DNA of 64,000 nt from Epiperipatus broadwayi (Eukaryota; Onychophora; Udeonychophora; Euonychophora; Peripatidae), in the NCBI GenBank assembly GCA_028023455.1, contig JAQFVV010012489.1, positions 1,985,881 through 2,049,880 of the forward strand, written 5' to 3'. Made by a program: the position numbers and the translations under genes. The notes below the pieces were generated by a model. The model was not told where the DNA came from. It did no database searches and worked only from the letters and a program-made list of their open reading frames with translations. Shown here piece by piece: positions 44,435 to 56,329 of the stretch (positions are counted from its first letter, which is position 1; the number at the start of each line of letters is the position of its first letter).

Positions 44435-47400
44435 AATATCATCATCACAGCCAACTATTATCAATCCACTGCAGGATGAAGTTTTCCCCAAGTTCAATCT
44501 AGTGCCAATATCTAACCACTCTTCTCCACATCATCTCTGCACACTTTCTTATTTCATCCATCTCACATGTGGTCTTTTTCTGGGTCTTTTACAATCTTTT
44601 AGAATCTGGTTTAAGATTTCAATTTACCATCTGTTATCATCTCTTTTAGCAATATGACTAGCCCATCTCCACTTCAGTCTTTTACTTTTTTCAATGATAT
44701 CAATAACATCTATTTATTCTCTTACCCATGTATTACATTTTCAATTTCTTCTTGGTATTCCTAACATGCAACTCATCATACTTTTTTTAAATGTCTGAAA
44801 TCTCTGTATTGCTCTTTTATTAAATGTCCAAGTCTCAGATCCATAAGTAAATGGTAAAATACATTTATTAAAAATCTTCCTTTTCAAATACAGGCATATT
44901 TTGTTTTAATATTATTTCTACCAAAAGCACTCCAAACAAGTTTAATTCTATGATTAATTTCATCCATTAAGTTTCCATCTGTAGTAATAACCTGATCAAG
45001 GTATTTGTAATTGTTAACTTCTTCTAACTCATCATAATCAATCTTTATTGTCATCTTTTGAGAATAATCCATTGAACATTTCTTTAGTCTTTTTAAAATT
45101 TACTTTTAGCCCTACTTTCTTACTTTTTTCTGATAACTTTTGCAACATTTCCTGAGGCTCAGAAGCATTATTTGCAAAAAAACAATTTTATCATCTGAAA
45201 ATCTAAATGATTTAAATATACTCCAATTACTTTTACTCTTTTAGTTTCCCATTTTAATCCACAAAATATTTCTTGCAGCCTTGCTGTAAAAAGTTTTGGA
45301 GATATGGAATCAACCTGTTTTACACCCTTCTCAATGTTGACTTTTCTAGTATCATTATGTAATCTAATTGTTGCTGTTGCATTTTTATAAATATTCTTTA
45401 AAATATGGCAATATCCTGGATCTATATCTTGATGATCCAATGCTTTAATCACTGAAGAAATATTTATAGAATCAAATGCCTTTTCATAATTTACAAATCC
45501 AAAGCATAAGGGAAACTCATATTCATTTGTCCTTTCAATAACTTTTCTCAATACCTGGATATGATCTATTGTACTAAAACCACTTTTAAATCCAGCTTCT
45601 TCTCTTGATTGATGGACATCCAATGTTCTCTGTAGATGAGTTGTAATTATCTTGGTAAAAATTTTGTATAAAACTGATAAAAGGTGGATAGGTCTATAAT
45701 TTTTAATATTAATACTGTATTTTTCCAATCATCTGGTACACCTTTATTATTTAGACATTTGGGATATAACTTTCCCCAAATTTTTCTATTTCTTCATCTG
45801 CTTTTTTGATATATTGATTATAATTCCATCATTATCTGGAGGTTTTCTGTTCTCCATAAATTTAATTGTACATCTCACTTCTTCATTTAAAATTCTGGAA
45901 AATTCAGAAGATATAATAGATGTAGAAAGTACTTGTTCTTTATTACTATATAACTATTGATAAAACCCTTCTAACCATTTTATGATGTCATCTCTCTTTC
46001 TAGCAATAGTTCCATCTTTTTTTCAACTTTTTTTCTTATTGCCGATATAAGTTTCCTATCAATACCAAATGTAGTTTTACACTCTTGAGACTTTTATTCT
46101 CTTCTATAGCTTCCCTTGCTAGTTCACCATTATACCTTTTTATATCATTATCAACTTTTTTTCATACCATGTTACAAACTTTGAAATATTCAATCCTCCT
46201 TAATGCATCATTTTTATATATCTCCATATTCCTTCTTTTCTTCATTAATTCTCTAGTCTCAGTAGAAATTTTATTGGTCAATTGCTGCTTTTTTCTATCA
46301 GTTATCTTTGTTGCAGATTTTAAAAGTGTATCAGTGATTTTCCTATTAATTTCATTCAAATCTGAATTATATTCAAAATCTACTAATACTCGAAAATAAT
46401 TTGCAAGTTCTAATTTAAATTCATTAGAATGTTTCTGGAGATTAGGAATATCTACTGTAAATATTGTTTCTCTTAATAGTTTTTGTCTCTCTAGCTTAGA
46501 ATTAACACCTATCTTACATCTTACTAATCAATGATTACTTCTGATGTTGAATTTGTTAAGGACATTACAATCTTAAACAATTACGATAGAATGACAGCCT
46601 GTTAAGCTAATTGCGCAGACGCTGTGAGAATGTTATTAATAAATGAATACCTTCGAACAACCACATGATATAGTATTTGTATAAGAGTAAAAAAGGATTC
46701 ATGTGGTTGTTCGAAGGTATTCATTTATTAATAACATTCTCACAGCGTCTGCGCAATTAGCTTAACAGGCTGTCATTCTATCATAATTATAATTGCACAC
46801 AAGACGTTATAAAATAAATGTTTAATCTTAAACAATGTATTTTCTGTTAGTAAAAATAAAATCCAATTCTGCTGTACCTTCATTTGGATGCTTCCATGAC
46901 CTTTTAATATTTTTTTCAAAAAAAGAATTCATAATGTAAAGTTCTTATGTTTCTATAAACTACACAAGACTATATCCTCTCTCATTTCTATTACCATAAC
47001 CAAATTTGCCCACAGCACTTTCATCTTTCATTTGTTTACCAATTCTATTAAAGTTTCTCATAACAATTTTGAAATGTTGTTTAGTCTGATCAAAAACTTT
47101 TTATACATCCATATAAAAATCTTATATTACTTCATTACTATGAGAACTTATTGGGGCAGAAACCTGAATTATCTACATTTGATATCTTTTATTAAATTGA
47201 ATAACTAATCTTGTCACTCTGTCCAATACACTATCAATCTCTCCAATGTTGTATGTGTACCCTTTGTAGTAGAGTACATGTCAACTTTTTAAACCAATTT
47301 TCTCTTCACCTTTTCTTCTAACTTCACAAAGTCCAATAACGTCCCATTTAATATGAGACAGTTCTGCTTCCAATTCTTGCAATTATTCTTCACTTGAAAG

Positions 47401-47480
47401 TGATCTGCATTTGTAAAACAAAGTAATCATCAAATGGTAGCCTGGGTCTGCAATCAGGGGATTCTTACCACCCTCCACCC
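44435..47480 (-). mobile_element. RTE-clade LINE, decayed, interrupted by a hairpin insertion
   Basis: Fragments in order on the minus strand are as follows. Endonuclease pieces near 47420-46880 include KCRSLSSEE, WDVIGLCEVRRKGEE and FKIVMRNFNRIGKQ. The reverse transcriptase at 45728-45168 has NYRPIHLLSVLYKIFTKII, REEAGFKSGFSTIDHIQVLR and FVNYEKAFDSI. A SDDKIVFFAN active-site remnant lies near 45190. The C-terminal region has TYGSETWTFNKR (about 44840) and RWASHIAKRDDNRW (about 44640). It ends in ATGATGATGATAT, a TGA-type tail typical of RTE elements. Multiple frameshifts and stops make it dead. A 242-bp insertion sits at 46582-46823. RTE assignment is based on motif spacing and wording. Confidence 0.9.
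46582..46823 (+). mobile_element. Hairpin retroposon with 13-bp target-site duplication
   Basis: Two 90-nt arms (46579-46668 and 46699-46788) are reverse complements with a single mismatch, around a 30-nt loop. After the right arm comes a 35-nt tail ending AAAATAAATGTTT. AATCTTAAACAAT occurs on both sides (46569-46581 and 46824-46836), a perfect 13-bp duplication. That length plus the A-rich end points to LINE-mediated integration rather than a cut-and-paste MITE. A fold-back DNA element is the alternative. I do not recognise the source RNA. Confidence 0.85.
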
Positions 47481-48337
47481 TTGGCCACAAACTTTATTTG
47501 TCATGATTGTATATATCTATTAGAAAAAAAAATCATTCACACACATTTATTCTGCCTTATCAAGCAACTGAAAAGAAAGACCATGGTGTTTCTTGATCTT
47601 TAATTCAAAGGTAAAAAGTCAATAAACTCACCATGCTGGCTAATGCATATTGGTGAGCAGCCCATCCATGTTTGTATATTATATAAATAATCACATAGTA
47701 ATAACAGCTGCACAACAAGAATATATGGAATGGACATTAAAAAATTTACTTTACTTGGTTTCTTCAAGACCTCCAAGAGGAGTGAAAATGTCTCCTTTCA
47801 GTTAACAGCAAACTCATTTCTGCAGCCATATATATATATATATAATTAGCAAAACAATAGAATAATGTCATAAAAATATATTATAATGCTAAGTCTAGAG
47901 AAAGAGAGAAATCAACTACAAGACTGACTCAGCAGATAAGATGAAAAAATGACTGAATGAGAGGTGATTCTTGATAGTATTAATATAGTTGGTGTCATAT
48001 TAAATTTATGAATTTATGTTATAATTATTTTTATTTTTTCTGTCATGTTTTTTCATACTGTTAATTAAAATTAAAAATGATGGGTTTGTGAATGTGGGAG
48101 AACTATGGTATTTTCATTGCTAAAACTACTGGTTCATTACATGGCTATTTGTTAACCCACAATAAGGTATAATAACTTAACAGGTCAATTCTGAAAGAGT
48201 TATAAATTTGTTTATTTTAAAAATGAGTACATTGATTTAAAATAACTGTCGTGGGAAAAGAAATTTTTGATAAACTTTCTGACTCTACGAGACTAAAATA
48301 TTATTTTAGGTGGTAGTTCAGTGACTTACATGATTAA

Positions 48338-48430
48338 CCCTTTGACAACCAGAACGACTTTGGTCGACTGTCTAGAAATTTTTATTTTGAGTGAGGTCAG
48401 AAACGGAACGCCCCCATACGCGCCCTCTTT
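48338..48430 (+). repeat. Possible piggyBac-like terminal sequence
   Basis: TTAACCCTTTGACAACCAGA is followed by a locally GC-rich stretch with GACTTTGGTCGACTGTC and CGCCCCCATACGCGCCC. TTAA plus CCC at the edge suggests a piggyBac-type end; another TTAACCCTTTACG occurs at about 49694. No matched inverted end was confirmed. Confidence 0.3.
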
Positions 48431-48604
48431 TGGTTTTTATTTCCTGAACTTTTTTTTCTTTTTTTTTTATATTTTTTGATTGGGGGAAAGTTAAGTATCT
48501 TATTCACATCATACTTTCACTTGACATCAGCTTACATATTTCTATTTATCAGTATACATTTTCTTTTTTTTTTATTTTATAAGTTTTAATCACTAATAGA
48601 TGTC

Positions 48605-48725
48605 AGTTGATAGTGCTTAATCATTGTCTATCCTGTGATGCCCTATCCAATAGTCCCAGATTGGTTTCAAGCTTATGGCTTTCATCAGTGAAGAGTTTTA
48701 TATTTTGAAACAAGGTACTCTGATT
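48605..48725 (-). ncRNA. Diverged hammerhead-bearing repeat fragment
   Basis: On the minus strand CTTCA is followed by CTGATGA (48682-48688), a perfect four-pair stem II (AAGC/GCTT with a CATAA loop), GAAAC and an ATC cleavage triplet before TGGGA. The C15.2-G16.2 pair of helix III is lost. The rest of the family unit is not recognisable here, so this may be a separate subfamily sharing only the ribozyme region. Confidence 0.45.
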
Positions 48726-48729
48726 TTTT

Positions 48730-50580
48730 AGAATCTAACACATCTTCTCTCTAAAGAAACCATTGTTTATTTTTTTGATATACAGTTAAGTTATTAGTCT
48801 AATGTGAAAAACATAGGCAACTTGCCTGTATAGTCATATAGATATTAAACTAATTCAGTTTCTAAATATTAGTGTTTTTAGTTGTTTAAAAACTATTGAC
48901 ATCTTTATTTTCTGACCAGAATTATATGATCTCATCACATAACTCCACCTTAGGACATTTAACTGCATATGTAATGAATGTAGATAGGTTTGAGGTACAT
49001 GATCAATTTTTAACTAACTAAAATAAAAAGATTTATTCAACAGGCCATTATGTGTTTAAATGTCATATGACCTTCTAAGCAATTAACAATTCTATTATTT
49101 ATAGAGCAATATAATGATGCACTAAAGAGGCAAATGTTCCGATTGAATTTTTAATTGAGTAAAGTAAAAAAAAAAAATAGAGTTTGATCAATTAAACTTG
49201 AGTATTCAAATGTCATATGATCTCATTGGCAATTCACCATGTAATTTTAAATAGAGTAATTAACAAAATGTATAAATAATTAAATTAGTTAGTTGCTTGA
49301 AAAATCAAGATGAATTCTCTTTATCTCTTATGTCTATCACTCTATTTTTCTTTTAAAAAGCACAAGAAAACTAATTAATCAAAATTATTATGCTAGATAC
49401 TACAATATTTATGATTAACCCTTAGATAAAAAATATAGGTAATCTATTAGTGATAAATATCAAATATTTTTAAATAGTGTGGTTTATGTATTCAACAATT
49501 TGTCTTCCAATATGGATTAATATTTAATATAAACTATATTGCAATTGATTAAAATGTATTCTTAATACATGTATACATTAAATATTGGTTGAAATATTAA
49601 ATACATTTCTGCTTTACAGAAACAAACAATAATGGACACCTACTGTTTGAAATGAACATTGTTTTTTAGTATTTGCTTAATAATGAACAAATGTTAACCC
49701 TTTACGTCATGCTTTATTCAATAAATTATGAATCCATTTTTCGATTTTTCTTTGATTGTTTTTTTTTTAATAAGGAAGGAAAAAATAAATGTTTTATTTT
49801 GTCTTGTTTTATTTATAAATTTTATTAAAAACCTAAATTCAGTAAACAAAATTAATTAAAAAAAATATCAGTTTACAAATAAAAAATGGCTTAAAACAAA
49901 GGTAAATAATCAAAACAAAAGACTTCACTTTGGCCTTCAGGCTACAAAAATGTATTTTAACAAAAAAAAAAAAAGTATTCTCCAAAAAAAATCAACATAT
50001 TTAAGACATTTTGTCAGATAATAGTAACTTTCTCTGGAATATTAAAACTCATTTTATAATTATAAAAAAAATATGATTATTGACAAGAGTTTATTTGCAG
50101 TTCATTTTCTGTTTGGCATCTGTTAGGTTTTCCATTGACTTATTATCTGACAATAAACTAATATATTGAAATAAAATCTAAATGTAAATGTTATACATTA
50201 ATGTACAAATATTTAATAATTTTACAAAAAAAAATTAACAAAAAGACAAACAGATTAAGCATAAACTATTTTTTGTTTTTATGATGTAAACAAAGGTTCA
50301 TGCCGCATAAGTACAATAATTTACTTTTACCTTTGCACAATATGAGCAGATTCTATCATATTATTTTTAATTGTTTCTTTAATTCTTAATAGTTATTCTA
50401 AATATTTTAGCTAAAACTAATAAATTATGCAAAGTATTTTTAAATTAAAATATCTATGACCAAACATTAAAAATGGATTCCTGCCATTAGATAAACAAAT
50501 TGCTGAACATAGCAGCAATGAATGGATTTAATGAATATTGAATAAAAGGAAACTTAATGATGTTCATAGTTACAATACAT
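48730..50580. other. AT-rich DNA, nothing recognised
   Basis: No inverted repeats or coding signal could be supported between the 48.6 kb ribozyme-like fragment and the 50.6 kb hairpin. Confidence 0.5.
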
Positions 50581-50583
50581 ATG

Positions 50584-50726
50584 ATTAGTTTTCAATGTTA
50601 TGACTGTTGGCAAAGTAAAAGTGTATTCCATTTGGTTATTAGTCATGGCCAAAAGCATGCCATAACTAATACCCAAACTGAATAAACCTTTACTTTGCCA
50701 ATAGTCATAATGTTGAAAACTAATTA
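50584..50726. mobile_element. Short hairpin MITE
   Basis: ATTAGTTTTCAATGTTATGA and TTGGCAAAGTAAA on the left are mirrored by TTTACTTTGCCAATAGTCAT and AATGTTGAAAACTAAT on the right. The arms are about 60 bp and about 85% matched, around a GGCCAAAAGCATGCC centre. Confidence 0.75.
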
Positions 50727-50729
50727 CAG

Positions 50730-52680
50730 CAAAATATAATTAAAAAATAAGCTGAATATTACAATAAATCTTTGAATATATGTATTTATAATAATATCTC
50801 TGTGAGATGAAAAGCATTAACAATTACAATAATGTTAATAAACAGATATTAGCCATTAGCTGATGAAACAATATTTTAGAATAACGACATTTACATTTCA
50901 ACAAATTTGATGCTGAACACATAATATACTTTGGGAAATAAACTGGCCAAAATCACATGGAAAAAAACTGATTAGACTTTCCAGAAGATTAGCATTTAAG
51001 CATTTTTTATTGTTATTGACTTTACTTTCTAAGAATAACAAAATACCAACTTTATGAATAATATTGAATTGTTAACTAAGCGGGTTATGGGCCAACTACA
51101 TGAAAAAAAATGAAACTGTTTAAAAAATGTTCAAGTTTATTCAGTCCAAGTTCAAACCACTTTATAAGCTCAGCAGATGGATGCACTATCATTGTGCCAT
51201 GAGATCCTTATCATTTTTAAATAACAATCATTTGAACAAAATTTCTCTTTCATAAGTTACATTTTATTATTATTTATTTTTTTAACAATGTTTTACCCAA
51301 ATTAGCTAATTAATATAATCATTGTCCAGAGAATAAGAATAGCTGAGTATAATGTTCATATTACTAAAGATAATCATAGTCAACAGCAATCATGAGACAT
51401 AGATGTAAAGTATTTTAAATAATAAATATTTTGACATTTTATTACATTTTAAAATAAATAAGTAATTTTGCCAATATTGCAAATTATCTAACATTTTGAA
51501 TGCTAAAAGGGTTTATTAAATCAGAATATCTTGTAGAAATGTAAAAAAAAGAATTAAAAAATACGTAAAAATCTGATTTAAATATTGATGATTTTTGCTG
51601 CTCTGAGCATTTTAATTAGTGGCAAAATTTTTGGTTTAAAGGCAAAGGAAAATAAATGGTCTAATACAATTATATGGCAAAAGCATTTAAAAATTAATTT
51701 GTCACTTATGACAGGTGTTTTATAATTCAATTATACAACAATAATATGAATATGCATATTTTTTAACAATGTGCATATTTGGATTACAATTTAGTGAATA
51801 TATTAATATGTAAGATGATATCATTTGTATTATTTTCAACTCTGCCTTAAGCATTTCATTGTAATATTTAAACATTGAATATTATAGGGGAAGATCATGA
51901 TTATTCTAAACATTAAAATTTTGATCAGTCTTAATTTTGATCTTGTATATGCTGTAGGTTTTCATCCAGTAGTTAAACAGTGTTGAAATACTTGAAATCA
52001 TTATCTTAAAAAAGCTAATAGGCTGATTATTTTACCTCAGTGGTTTGATTGGCTGATTTATTAAAATATTGTTTAAACAGTTAATTTAAATAATAATAAT
52101 CTGATACAGATATTTTTATGCATTTCTTAATGCTTTAATGAGAGATAAAAGTAAAAGACATATTTAACATTCATAGAAATAAAAAATAACGGTAACTTTT
52201 TTTAAAATCTGGTTATGTATTGTCATGGTTTTTGACTCAGTGGAAGATAGTTACTTCTGCTTTTCGATTGGAAGAAATATAACACCTCTCTCATAGATAG
52301 GGATTACATCATGCAGTTTTTTTTTTTATCAGAATACATATATTTATTTAATCAATTTAGCTTAGACTTTACTCTCTTTCTAGAAAAAAATATTGTTGAT
52401 TTTCAATGAGTTACCTTTAACTTCTGGCAATTATATGAAATAATATGCTTAATTATAAAATTTTCACCATAAAAAAGTTTATGATTGTCTTCTATAAGAA
52501 TAGCCAAATACTGATCAATTAATGGATATATTGTCTATAGTCCAGTATTGAAAAATGTTCTGGATTTGATTAGAAATCATTATTCTAAATAAATAAACTA
52601 ACCATTGTACCACAGAGTCTAATCCTTCATAAAAATGAAACTAATAAAAACATATTTATAAACCTATACACATAACAAAG
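50730..52680. other. AT-rich DNA, nothing recognised
   Basis: No frame longer than chance and no clear repeat. It lies between two small hairpin MITEs. Confidence 0.5.
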
Positions 52681-52683
52681 TCA

Positions 52684-52822
52684 GATTTCCAAAGAATTAT
52701 TTAAATGAACTTGTACACAACATCCCTCTCTTATATTAATATGATTGCATTTGTGAAATTAGTAATGATATAAAAAAGGAGTATTATTTGCAAGTTCATT
52801 TAAATGATTCTTTGGAATTGAA
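52684..52822. mobile_element. Short hairpin MITE
   Basis: ATTTCCAAAGAATTATTTAA and ATGAACTTG on the left are mirrored by CAAGTTCATTTAAATGATTC and TTTGGAAT on the right, with weaker complementarity continuing inward. Non-coding. Confidence 0.7.
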
Positions 52823-52947
52823 CTTGTAAATTATTATAATAATGTTTTCAAACTTGATTATTCTGTGAAGAGATTTATATTGTCAGTTTTACATATGTAA
52901 TAAGTCATGGTATATTTACAGATTTGTCAATATTGTTAGGATTATTT

Positions 52948-52949
<2 letters not shown>

Positions 52950-52986
<37 letters not shown>
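52950..52986 (+). repeat. (TA)n(TG)n microsatellite
   Basis: About 8 TA units pass into about 10 TG units, abutting the 53 kb palindrome. Confidence 0.9.
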
Positions 52987-53191
52987 TATATAAGAAGCAT
53001 AATAGCTTTTAAGAAGCTTTTCTGAATATCTTTATCCCCAGATCTTTTAGTTGCTGGCTGTTGTCAGTGAGGCACTAGGATATTAAATATCCTAGCTCAT
53101 TGATGACATCCAGCAGCTAGAAACTGGTCTGGGGATAGGGATATTTGGAAAGCTTGTTAAGAGCTACTAATGCTCATTATATAACATTTGT
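52985..53191. repeat. Palindromic element with a degenerate hammerhead-related core
   Basis: A hairpin of about 200 bp is centred on AGGATATTAAATATCCT (about 53087-53103). Its arms run from TGTTATATAAGAAGCATAAT outward to ATGCTCATTATATAACA. Each arm holds a version of the conserved stretch: the plus arm reads TTGATGA, GAAAC, TG, GTC, TGGGGATA, and the minus arm reads CTGACAA, then GATC, TGGGGATA. Both cores carry disabling changes. Confidence 0.7.
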
Positions 53192-53636
53192 AGTACAAGC
53201 TTATTAAATTAAGTCACATGATGTATGACTTGATTTCCTTGCAGTTATGTATATATATATGTATACTAAATTGAACTTTATAAATAATAAAATACATGAA
53301 AATCAATGTGTAAATCAGATTAAATATGACCTAAAATATTCATAACTGGTACACTTTTAATTCTGCAAACCATATTTATAGCAATTGCCTATTAGAAAAT
53401 AAAATAAAAAATCATTAATTAACAATCAAAATTTCTGAGCATGTCCAGGTTCTCATTATTAAATCTGATTCAACATCTTATCAGAATTAGATTTTATTTT
53501 ATAAAAGTGAATTACTATGAATCTGGATTATTTATACTATTGAAAGTGTGTTTGGTTGTTAATAATTTATGCTACATTTACTTTCATTTGCACACTGACA
53601 TACACATCTTATGTTATTTATATATAATCATACTTA

Positions 53637-53637
<1 letters not shown>

Positions 53638-53697
<60 letters not shown>
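53638..53697 (+). repeat. (TA)n microsatellite
   Basis: An uninterrupted run of about 30 TA units. The Tyr-Ile repeat at the end of the open frame across it is an artefact. Confidence 0.97.
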
Positions 53698-53703
<6 letters not shown>

Positions 53704-54051
53704 GGTAGTTTACAAAACATTTATATAAATGAGTTAAAAATTGATTTTGCCATTTAATGTTGACAAAAATGTACCCCTTTTCCTAACTTTCATTTGATAC
53801 ATAATATGGTAATGAATTTCATATTTATATTTAAAATATATAATCGTTTAATAACATAATAATCACCAGTCATCAGCAATAAATATCTATAAAAAATTCA
53901 TTACCAGTTTCTAAAATCTTAACCTTGAAGCTTACAAATGAATTTCAATACCAGTTTCTAAAACCTTAACATTGAAGCTTACAAGTGAGTGCAATTCTTA
54001 TCTACTTCCACCTAAACATCACATGATTTTCATTTCTTATGCTTACAAAGC

Positions 54052-54482
54052 TGTTAAAACAGAGACAAAAATCTCCATACACTAGTGCCACCCAGTGTAA
54101 GACAGAGTAATCAATGAATGCAAGATAAGGTTTGTACATAAATGCCTATCTAGTTCTCACTCATCCAACATTCTCAGACTAGTTTCTAGCTAGTGGCTTT
54201 CATCAGTGAGGAGCTTTGGATCTGAGCATACACTATTGTGTTTTCATTTTGGACTCATAGCTTTATAGTTAAATAAAAAGGTAAAAGGTAGTTTTTGGTG
54301 GATTGCATTAGATCCTAAAGACTAGGTCCAGTATTCTCAGATCCAAAGCTTTTCACCAATAAAAGCCACAAGCTAGAAATTAGCCTGGAGATGTTGGATG
54401 AGTGCACAAACTTTCTTGCATCCATTGATTACTCTGGCTTGCACTGGATGGCACTACTGTGTAGAGAGTTTTGCCTCTGCTT
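54052..54482. repeat. Palindromic member of the hammerhead-bearing family
   Basis: Left and right halves are imperfect reverse complements for about 190 bp each. The left half runs from CAAAAATCTCCATACACTAG to GGATCTGAG and the right half from CTCAGATCC to GTAGAGAGTTTTGCC. The minus-strand arm keeps an intact core (54170-54213: CTGATGA, GAAACTAGTC, TGAGA). The plus-strand arm (about 54345-54390) has lost it, reading CCAATAA and GAAATTAGCC. ATCACATGATTTTCATTTCT just outside (54019-54038) matches the family's border string. Confidence 0.75.
54170..54213 (-). ncRNA. Hammerhead-like motif in the 54 kb palindrome
   Basis: CTGATGA lies at 54200-54206 on the minus strand. Stem II is AGC/GCT with loop CACTA, followed by GAAAC, TA, GTC and TGAGA. 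TGAG pairs with CTCA, giving a four-pair stem I. All invariant core bases are present. Confidence 0.5.
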
Positions 54483-55228
54483 CCTCCTATTAAATAATAG
54501 AATGGTTTATGTATCAAAAATTAATAAAAATTTGAAATGCCAAAAGTAACACAATTGGATTGTGGTCCATGGACTTGAAATTCAGAATCAGCCACTCTAT
54601 CTCCACATCACATTATACAGGACAAGGACAATTACTTTCTCCTATCTAAATACTAACTCAATATAGATAGCAATTTTAGTATAAAAGTTTTATTGTTTCT
54701 CATACAGGGCTGTGATCAACAACTCATCTCGTCATTCATTACTTTGTCATTAAATAAAAATAGTATGTATTTCAACGTATGACAAAAAACTGCTCTATAA
54801 TTCTCATGCTGCCTGTAACTGACTATTAAAATAAATGCATATAAACTTGTTCATATAAATACACTTTACTACTGTTATAATTAAAATAACATATATTTAC
54901 ATATTATGCTCACAACTTGGAAAATGAATATTTCAATTAGATAAAAATTTCCAATAAACTTTTAATACCCCCCCCCCCCGAATCATCAATCTATATCCAT
55001 CCCAGCCTACAGCACTTTATTATTAGTCAATAAAATTAAACAGTTATTTTTTAAATAAAAAGCAAGACAGTTATTTATAAATAAAAAGCAAAAAGAGAGA
55101 AACCTAGGATCATTTCATTCATAATTTGTTTATGCAGAGATGCTGAAGAGATTTTTATCCTGCAGTAAACTATTTATGATTGGTTTGTGGTTTTCTTTAA
55201 CTACTAATCATAAGAATGTGCTCTCTCT

Positions 55229-55278
55229 AATTTATCAATTGCATTGGTAGCAACAAGCTATTATTACCAATGCAATTG
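55229..55278. repeat. Small palindrome
   Basis: ATCAATTGCATTGGTA and TACCAATGCAATTGAT are perfect complements around an 18-nt loop. It could be a tiny MITE remnant or simply a hairpin. Confidence 0.6.
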
Positions 55279-55309
55279 ATTAAGGTAATTCCAACATGCA
55301 AACATCTAA

Positions 55310-55490
55310 TACTATTAAACAATTCAAAACAAAGCAAAACTCTCCATACAGTAGTGCCATCTTGTGCCAACAAGAACAATCAATGGATGCACTACTGTAT
55401 GGAGAGTTTTGCTTTGTTTTGAATTGCTTAATAACAATTATGTACTAGTATGAGATAGTGATCATGTGATGTTTAGTTATCTAATACTAT
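55310..55490. repeat. Terminal-only palindrome of the same family
   Basis: Two 38-bp arms (55320-55357 and 55389-55426) are perfect reverse complements. They start CAATTCAAAACAAAGCAAAA and contain CTCTCCATACAGTAGTGC, the family's terminal block. After the right arm, GATCATGTGATGTTTAG matches the string that follows the terminal block in the 8 kb units. The hammerhead region is absent, so this is a deletion derivative. Confidence 0.75.
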
Positions 55491-55544
55491 TGTTAAGAAT
55501 CATAGATAAAACTATAAATTAATGTTAACACATATTTGCATAAA

Positions 55545-55780
55545 GAATATGATGATTTCTTTCAATGGGGATGTGATTGAAGACAGATTCCAAGAAAAGG
55601 TTGTAATTAGAGAAGGTCCCCAAGTCTTTCAAAAAGAAAAATTACTGCTGTAAAAGTTGAAAGTTAACATCACAAAACAACAAATAATCAGAATAATGAA
55701 ACAGCATGCTTTATATGTGGATCTATTAGTGTTTCACACCTTAATATGTATGATTATTATAAAATTCATATTTAGGTATT
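55545..55780 (+). mobile_element. LINE 3' end fragment with zinc-finger-like C-terminus
   Basis: A short remnant reads KAKVESNITKQQIIRIM in one frame, then CFICGSISVSHLNMYDYYKI in another. The same ending (NITKNQMN, then SICRQICYSQIGLYS) occurs at 63.4 kb. Both match the C-terminal C2H2-like finger common at the end of one group of invertebrate LINEs. Confidence 0.6.
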
Positions 55781-56159
55781 ATTATCATCTTTAACATTAT
55801 CATTAATAATAATAATAATAATAATTGAATTTATTCAAACCAATCAGGTACACATAAAGAGCCTAATTAGAGAACATATGATCATCATCAACAACAAAAA
55901 AGTAAAATAATAAAAAACAACGTCAGTATTATATACAAGTATAGATATAAATAAGCATTTGTAAGTAATTTAATATCTTTTATCAACATGCTGATATTCA
56001 TCATTTATCTGTGAATGAAATAAAATATATAATTATATGCATATAAACAATTTTAATATGTTTTTAAAAGAATGTGTATCTATATGAATATCTGTCTATA
56101 TGCATGCATGTGTATTTTTACTTGAATGTAACATGTATTATATAATTAGTTCTATTGTT

Positions 56160-56240
56160 GTTTTATCTTTTTTTGTGTTAATGATGTATTTTGTAGTTAG
56201 ATTTTTTATGAAGGCCTGTAGAATGCACTACTTTAAATAA

Positions 56241-56279
<39 letters not shown>

Positions 56280-56290
56280 AATAATAATCA
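56160..56290 (+). repeat. (ATT)n tail of a LINE-like 3' end
   Basis: TTGTGTTAATGATGTATTTT and AAGGCCTGTAGAATGCACTA lead into AAATAAATTATTATT with about 12 ATT units (56240-56275), then AAT and CAT repeats. It looks like a non-LTR 3' untranslated region ending in a simple-repeat tail. Confidence 0.6.
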
Positions 56291-56329
56291 TCATCATCAT
56301 CATTCCCGAATAATGATCTAATTGATGAA

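Noticed and set aside
53441-53728. 95-codon frame ending in Tyr-Ile repeats
   Set aside because: Its end is a (TA)n microsatellite and the remainder is low-complexity with no recognisable domain.
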